DNA of 18,798 bases, from contig CAZYVU010000045.1 of the NCBI GenBank assembly GCA_964651435.1, positions 1 through 18,798 on the forward strand, given 5' to 3'. The position numbers were made by a program, and so were the translations under genes. The notes beneath the pieces were generated by a model that saw only the letters and a list, made by a program, of their open reading frames with translations, ran no database searches and was not told the origin of the DNA. Position 1 is the first letter of the stretch. Each line of letters starts with the position of its first letter. This document shows, in pieces, positions 15,570 through 18,798 of this stretch. This DNA is from CAZYVU01 sp964651435. Its GTDB lineage: Bacteria; Desulfobacterota; Syntrophorhabdia; Syntrophorhabdales; CAYQXL01.

Positions 15570-15884
15570 CGGGATATGGAATGGCCCCGGGGTTCAACAC
15601 ATGGTGGGCAGTTTGCGGTTCGCCCTGAACGAAAAGTTGTCGATGTTTCATGAACTGCAAATTCCCTCACCCCGTCGTAGGACCTTGTGATGTCAGCGAG
15701 AAGGAGGGGTGGGTTATGGTCAAGGGGCCTCTGTGCTGCGGGGAGGTGCTTTGCCCCGACTGCCGCCCCAAGCGATGACATTGGAATGCTCGTGCGCAAT
15801 CGGGTCGGGACCTTCCATCGGCTCTGCTGTTCAAGTCATGCAAACTCGGCGGGAATGCACAATGCAGATTTATCTTGCATCATC
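15570..15884. other. Convergent intergenic region with one short ORF
   Basis: About 315 bases separate the convergent photolyase-related and radical SAM genes. No clear terminator is visible. The only possible gene is a 20-codon Cys-rich ORF at 15716-15778, listed separately. Confidence 0.35.
15716..15778 (+). CDS. Putative 20-residue Cys-rich peptide
   Basis: An ATG at 15716 is preceded by aaggaggggtgggtt, an excellent Shine-Dalgarno at good spacing. The 20-codon frame contains two adjacent cysteines at 7-8 and a CPDC knuckle at 13-16, which could coordinate a metal. I do not recognise it. It may be a real small protein, a leader peptide, or the start of a gene that has decayed. No conservation data are available here. 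Confidence 0.25.
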   Translation: MVKGPLCCGEVLCPDCRPKR

Positions 15885-16715
15885 TTAGAATTCGATCCGC
15901 AGATCCAACTGCATTTTGTCCGCGAGCTCGAGAAGAACAGTCTGTTGCATAGACCAAAACGGATGGTCTGCTTGGAAAACCGCATCCGCTATCTGCCTCA
16001 TTAACGTCGGGAAATGTCTCCTGATCACAGTCAGAACATTCTGCCAGTTCGAGTCTTTCTCGTCTCGAATGAGAAGCTTGTAAACCCAAATGGAGTCTGC
16101 ATAGGGGGCCACAGCTCGGATAACAGATTCCGCGTTAGTTACAAAGGGTATCACGGGGCACACCAAAGCATACGTTCTCACCCCAGCAGCGCGGAGCTTG
16201 CCCAGCGCCTCAATCCTGGATGCCGTCTGGCAGGCTCCCTCCTCGAAAAAGCCGCGTGTTTTCTCGTCGCTAAATGAGACGGACACGCCAACGGAAGACT
16301 CCGGCATTAGGCTCAGCAAGTCGATATCGCGTGTGACGAGCGGAGACTTCGTGAGAATCGTTGCGGAGAAACCTTCGCGCGCGAATAAAGACAACGCATT
16401 GCGTGTAAGCTGATTTTCTGCTTCGATAGGCTGGTAGGGATCACTATTCCAGCCCATATAAATAGCCTGCGGCTTGATGTTGGCGAGATCGAGCGATAGT
16501 CTTTCAGCCATGTTGTCATACCACTCGATGTCTTGGAACCAGCCATGCCCGTTGCGAACAAGAGCATAACAGTAGCAGCACTGATGGCCGCACCCCATAT
16601 ATGGGTCAAGTTGGTATCGGTGGCCTTCGAGAGAACACGCTTCCAGAATCGGTCGTGTATGGTCACGAAGCATTGCGCTACTTCTGGAATCACCAGCCCA
16701 ATATTCTGACGCCAC
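15885..16715 (-). CDS. SplB-like radical SAM protein
   Basis: This 276-residue protein has a radical SAM cluster motif near the N-terminus: LDPYMGCGHQCCYCYA, with C42, C46 and C49 forming Cx3Cx2C. It is followed by IYMGWNSDPYQPIE, FSATILTKSPLVTRDIDLL and VGVSVSFSDE, the layout of the SplB/COG1533 family of spore photoproduct lyase relatives. The exact reaction is unknown; most members outside spore formers have no assigned function. The GTG at 16715 has ggagg four bases upstream; an overlapping ATG in another frame is not the start. A 9-bp inverted repeat lies about 50-70 bases upstream (16764-16783). The partner across the convergent gap is a photolyase-related gene, so a DNA-lesion role is conceivable but unproven. 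Confidence 0.82.
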   Translation of the reverse strand: MASEYWAGDSRSSAMLRDHTRPILEACSLEGHRYQLDPYMGCGHQCCYCYALVRNGHGWFQDIEWYDNMAERLSLDLANIKPQAIYMGWNSDPYQPIEAENQLTRNALSLFAREGFSATILTKSPLVTRDIDLLSLMPESSVGVSVSFSDEKTRGFFEEGACQTASRIEALGKLRAAGVRTYALVCPVIPFVTNAESVIRAVAPYADSIWVYKLLIRDEKDSNWQNVLTVIRRHFPTLMRQIADAVFQADHPFWSMQQTVLLELADKMQLDLRIEF

Positions 16716-16763
16716 ATTGCCTCCAAAATGTTACCGATGTTACGATTCATCCTGTTCTCATGT

Positions 16764-16783
16764 CATCGATGGCACCATCGATG
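16764..16783. promoter_or_regulatory. Inverted repeat upstream of the radical SAM gene
   Basis: CATCGATGG-ca-CCATCGATG, a perfect 9-bp inverted repeat with a 2-base centre, 49-68 bases before the GTG. It may be an operator or a leader hairpin. The 250-base gap between the radical SAM and toxin genes holds nothing else I can name. Confidence 0.4.
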
Positions 16784-16974
16784 CCCCAACTGCCAAATTA
16801 CCGGCCACGCCTCTGTGCCGTTGAGACTTATAAGCCAGTTGAGCCCCCAACCGAATAGTTTCAGCCACAATAATAAAAGTGTATACCATAATTCCATAAC
16901 GCGGCGCATATTGGAAGGAGCAAGGAGACATCTGCGGGCTCCGGCGACAAGTGGATGATGGCCCGCCGCCCTGG

Positions 16975-17232
16975 TTAACCACCCGTGTACACATCCCGCC
17001 GGTGACCGATCCTGAGAACGAGAACGCCAGCGTCCATGACCGCGTAGATAACCCTGTAATCGCCGATCCGCAGTCTGCGAAGGCTCGAGAATCGCCCTTT
17101 GAGGAGCGGGTTGGATTCCGGGTTCTTCGTCAGCTCATCTTCAATCCGGTCGAGAATATGACGGGCTTCCTCTTTCGGCAACTGCTTAAGGTCGCGGTTT
17201 ACCGACTTCTTGTAAACGACCTTATAGGCCAA
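16975..17232 (-). CDS. RelE/ParE-family toxin
   Basis: This 85-residue basic protein has the RelE-fold pattern: MAYKVVYKKSVNRDLKQLPK helix, LLKGRFSSLRRLRIGDYRVI and YAVMDAGVLVLRIGHRRDVY. Family members cleave mRNA at the ribosome or poison gyrase, and are held inactive by the partner antitoxin. The start is TTG at 17232, inside the last codons of the antitoxin gene. The 11-base overlap indicates translational coupling, which keeps toxin below antitoxin. It appears intact, including the GDYRVIY and GHRRDVY arginines. Confidence 0.9.
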   Translation of the reverse strand: MAYKVVYKKSVNRDLKQLPKEEARHILDRIEDELTKNPESNPLLKGRFSSLRRLRIGDYRVIYAVMDAGVLVLRIGHRRDVYTGG

Positions 17233-17440
17233 GGGACTCTCTCAGGCCGGCACCGGAGACAATGGCATCGCTTGTATCGTGGAGCCGGTCCAAGGCAATT
17301 TGAAGATCTGCGAAATCCTCGATATAGGACTCTAAAGCCTTCTGGATGATGAAGGAGCGAGGCCTCTCTGTCTCCCTGGCGATGCTGTCGAGGCGCTCGG
17401 CGAGTTCTTTGGGCAACCTCACGGATATTGCTGTACTCAT
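17222..17440 (-). CDS. Ribbon-helix-helix antitoxin of the RelE pair
   Basis: This 72-residue protein starts with a ribbon-helix-helix DNA-binding region (ISVRLPKELAERLDSIARET, then RPRSFIIQKALESYIED), followed by an acidic tail (FADLQIALDRLHDTSDAIV) that should wrap the toxin. Antitoxins of this kind repress their own operon. The ATG at 17440 has aggagg at good spacing, and a strong promoter with a palindrome over the -10 box lies just upstream. Confidence 0.9.
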   Translation of the reverse strand: MSTAISVRLPKELAERLDSIARETERPRSFIIQKALESYIEDFADLQIALDRLHDTSDAIVSGAGLRESLGL

Positions 17441-17457
17441 AACATACCTCCTGTCAT

Positions 17458-17497
17458 CAATGTATTACATTGTACACACCGTCCGGATTCCTGTCAA
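17458..17497 (-). promoter_or_regulatory. Toxin-antitoxin promoter and operator
   Basis: On the minus strand TTGACA (17492-17497), exactly 17 bases, then TACAAT (17469-17474). The palindrome CAATGTA-a-TACATTG (17458-17472, 7-bp perfect arms) overlaps the -10 box, the expected place for autorepression by the RHH antitoxin. The transcript leader would be only about 20-25 nt. Confidence 0.8.
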
Positions 17498-17521
17498 GCG
17501 CCGTTACGATGAGCCTTAGGG

Positions 17522-17770
17522 ATGAAGGGGTCGGCCGGCGCCGCAACCGCATCTTTGTCTATTTCGAGTGAAAACAGTGAAGATGTTCCCAGGTCCACAC
17601 AACTAAAGGGCTCTACACCAGTGCTCCGATGGTATCTGTTCTTTCACGACAGGCCGAAAACAGAGACCATGCCCCACGTGCCCTTGCCCCACGGCAGGGA
17701 AAAGACTGTGCTGCGTCGCTACGTGGAGCAGTGCATCGGGGCCGTCGAGCGAGGGGGAATGGAGGAATAA
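17522..17770 (+). CDS. Hypothetical ORF upstream of hicB; possible degenerate HicA
   Basis: An 82-codon frame stops at TAA 17768-17770, two bases before the hicB ATG, the position normally taken by hicA. Its C-terminal half (LRWYLFFHDRPKTE, then MPHVPLPHGREKTVLRRYVE) faintly recalls the HicA pattern of a strand, a VPxPH segment and a last helix. The catalytic G-S-H motif is not present and the N-terminal half is low-complexity. It may be a decayed HicA, an unrelated small gene, or a chance frame. No convincing start signal was found. Confidence 0.35.
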   Translation: MKGSAGAATASLSISSENSEDVPRSTQLKGSTPVLRWYLFFHDRPKTETMPHVPLPHGREKTVLRRYVEQCIGAVERGGMEE

Positions 17771-17772
17771 GG

Positions 17773-18120
17773 ATGAAAGACAGGGCGTACTACAAAGGGC
17801 TGCACCACCGCATGATCGTCGATTTCGACGCCGACGAGGGCGTTTATTTCGTCAGGTTCCCCGAACTGCCCGGATGCATGATGCACGGGGATACGCCCGA
17901 AGAGGCTGTTAAGCTGGGGATTGCCGTGAAAGACGAATGGATCGATGCGGCCTGCGATAAGGGGTGGAAGGTACCGGAGCCCAGACACGCCGGGAAGCCG
18001 ACAGGAAGGCTTACCTTGCGGGTGCCGAAATCGCTGCATGAGCGGATCATCGAACGGGCAATCGACGAGGGGATAAGCCAGAACCAGCTTATCGTCTCCT
18101 GCCTGTCCGATAAAGTGTAA
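17773..18120 (+). CDS. hicB: HicB-family antitoxin
   Basis: This 115-residue protein has the HicB architecture. A partial RNase H-like domain comes first (MIVDFDADEGVYFVRFPELP, then GCMMHGDTPEEAVKLG, residues ~12-60), followed by a ribbon-helix-helix DNA-binding domain (GRLTLRVPKSLHERIIERAI, then SQNQLIVSCLSDKV, ~78-115). HicB neutralises the HicA RNase and represses the operon. The ATG at 17773 has ggagg seven bases upstream. An in-frame upstream extension to 17629 is not needed and has no family resemblance. The upstream partner gene is not a clear hicA, so this may be an orphan or half-decayed pair. Confidence 0.88.
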   Translation: MKDRAYYKGLHHRMIVDFDADEGVYFVRFPELPGCMMHGDTPEEAVKLGIAVKDEWIDAACDKGWKVPEPRHAGKPTGRLTLRVPKSLHERIIERAIDEGISQNQLIVSCLSDKV

Positions 18121-18195
18121 CCCTCACGCTCTCTGGGTGGGGCATCTATCACTGGCTTTCCGGACATAGCGAATGGTTGCACAGAATCAATGATC
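18121..18195. other. Flank between hicB and the IS21 element
   Basis: Short non-coding DNA. I see no feature other than the presumed insertion target next to 18196. Confidence 0.3.
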
Positions 18196-18390
18196 TGTCA
18201 AAATGTAAAGATGTCCCCTCGATGCCCTTCTTTGAACGGATACAACATGCGGCGGCCCCACCAGGGTCTCAACGACAGGGCCCCCGATCCGGTATACTGA
18301 AGCACGCTGCGAAAACAGAGGAATGCGGCGTGAAGCTGAGCGGCGAACCACGGAAAACCCTCTCTTCACTGTGTGAAAGATCTTGACCAT
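18187..18390 (-). CDS. Putative passenger ORF at the end of the IS21 element
   Basis: An ATG at 18390 preceded by agaaggagggcagag, a near-perfect Shine-Dalgarno, opens a 67-codon basic frame (MVKIFHTVKRGFSVVRRSAS...). It ends at a TGA at 18187, just outside the proposed IS end. I do not recognise it. It lies downstream of istB on the same strand, where some IS21 elements carry extra sequence. It may be a real small basic protein or chance. Confidence 0.25.
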   Translation of the reverse strand: MVKIFHTVKRGFSVVRRSASRRIPLFSQRASVYRIGGPVVETLVGPPHVVSVQRRASRGHLYILTDH

Positions 18391-18798
18391 CTCTGCCCTC
18401 CTTCTCAAAAATATAACGATCGGCCGATATGCAGTGAGACTGCACAATGGACGATGGGCTGGCGGTATTCGCTGAAAGGTTCGCCGCCCACCAGAATTGA
18501 CCCTTTTGTGCTCATGAACAGTAGCCATGAGGATGCGCGGTTGGGAGAACATGGGAGGGCGTAAGCGGCGGCGACAAGCGAGGGCGAGGAACAACGTTCC
18601 CGGAAGGGAACACCAACGGATCAGTCTTTGGAAGGCCTCCTTCTGCCATTGGAAGACATTCTCAACGACGGGCCATCGATGCGTATGGTAATGCAGTAGT
18701 GGTTGAGACGGTCCAGGAGGGCGTCGACCAGATTCTTTCTCTGGAAGAGATCGTACCACTCAGCGTCTTCAAGATTTGTCGTCAGGATTGTCGATTTC
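18196..18798 (-). mobile_element. IS21-family insertion sequence, distal end (partial)
   Basis: The istB C-terminus on the minus strand and a TGTCA terminus at 18196 (followed by aaatgtaaagatgtcccc) mark the end distal to istA. Sub-terminal sequence (gggtcaattctggtgggcgg on the minus strand, about 18481-18501) is of the kind seen in the multiple terminal repeats of this family. The element continues past the right edge, so the opposite end and target duplication cannot be checked. Confidence 0.6.
18621..18798 (-). CDS. istB: IS21 helper ATPase IstB, C-terminal end (partial)
   Basis: Fifty-eight codons running in from the right edge to TGA at 18621-18623 encode the conserved end of IstB, the DnaC-like AAA+ ATPase that works with the IstA transposase. 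The hallmarks are KSTILTTNLEDAEWYDLF, then LVDALLDRLNHYCITIRIDG and PSLRMS. The N-terminal Walker motifs and istA must lie beyond the window. The visible part shows no frameshift. Confidence 0.92.
   Translation of the reverse strand, partial: KSTILTTNLEDAEWYDLFQRKNLVDALLDRLNHYCITIRIDGPSLRMSSNGRRRPSKD

Overview
The window reads as a chromosomal segment of a Gram-negative bacterium. It starts in the 3' end of an rRNA operon and carries a Tat-exported flavoprotein, a beta-barrel outer-membrane channel, a degenerate lipoprotein gene and a secreted beta-propeller protein. The gene mix (a SBBP/BACON secreted protein, a Tat flavoprotein of the fumarate-reductase fold, an amidohydrolase, IS21 and many toxin-antitoxin remnants) would suit an anaerobic Desulfobacterota-like (former Deltaproteobacteria) organism. 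That taxonomic guess rests on gene families only.

Layout. 1-420: 3' end of 23S rRNA, 5S rRNA and a terminator. 467-1905: a fossil gene cluster consisting of a double-Cache lipoprotein gene with four in-frame stops and frameshifts, an NCS2-type nucleobase permease with stops and an internal deletion, and a tail fragment of an amidohydrolase related to the intact gene at 6.9 kb. 1937-4150 (minus): a secreted seven-repeat SBBP beta-propeller with InlB-like and BACON domains, behind a leader of about 180-200 nt and a promoter with an inverted repeat in its spacer. 4.38-5.01 kb: debris, including a RelE-type toxin fragment. 5066-6610 (minus): Tat-signal FAD oxidoreductase with a strong terminator, divergent from an amidohydrolase (6924-7799) followed closely by a DcaP-like porin (7850-9169). 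Together these look like an uptake and catabolism unit for an unknown small organic molecule.

9.2-9.8 kb is non-coding with a dispersed-repeat-like palindrome and a large hairpin. 9843-13786 carries a baeRF3-like protein and a P2-type cation ATPase, possibly co-transcribed. 14016-15569 is a cryptochrome/photolyase-related protein that appears to lack two of the four cysteines of the usual Fe-S cluster site. It is convergent with a SplB-like radical SAM protein (15885-16715, minus).

16.9-18.8 kb is an accessory zone: a RelE/RHH toxin-antitoxin pair with a clear promoter and palindromic operator, a HicB antitoxin whose upstream partner is not a clear HicA, and the distal end of an IS21-family element with the C-terminus of its IstB ATPase running off the right edge.

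No CRISPR array, tRNA or phage module was seen. The most interesting items are the fossil cluster and its amidohydrolase echo, the divergent flavoprotein/amidohydrolase/porin unit, the cysteine-poor photolyase homologue, the altered TM6 ion-site motif in the ATPase, and two unannotated-type short ORFs with very good ribosome binding sites.
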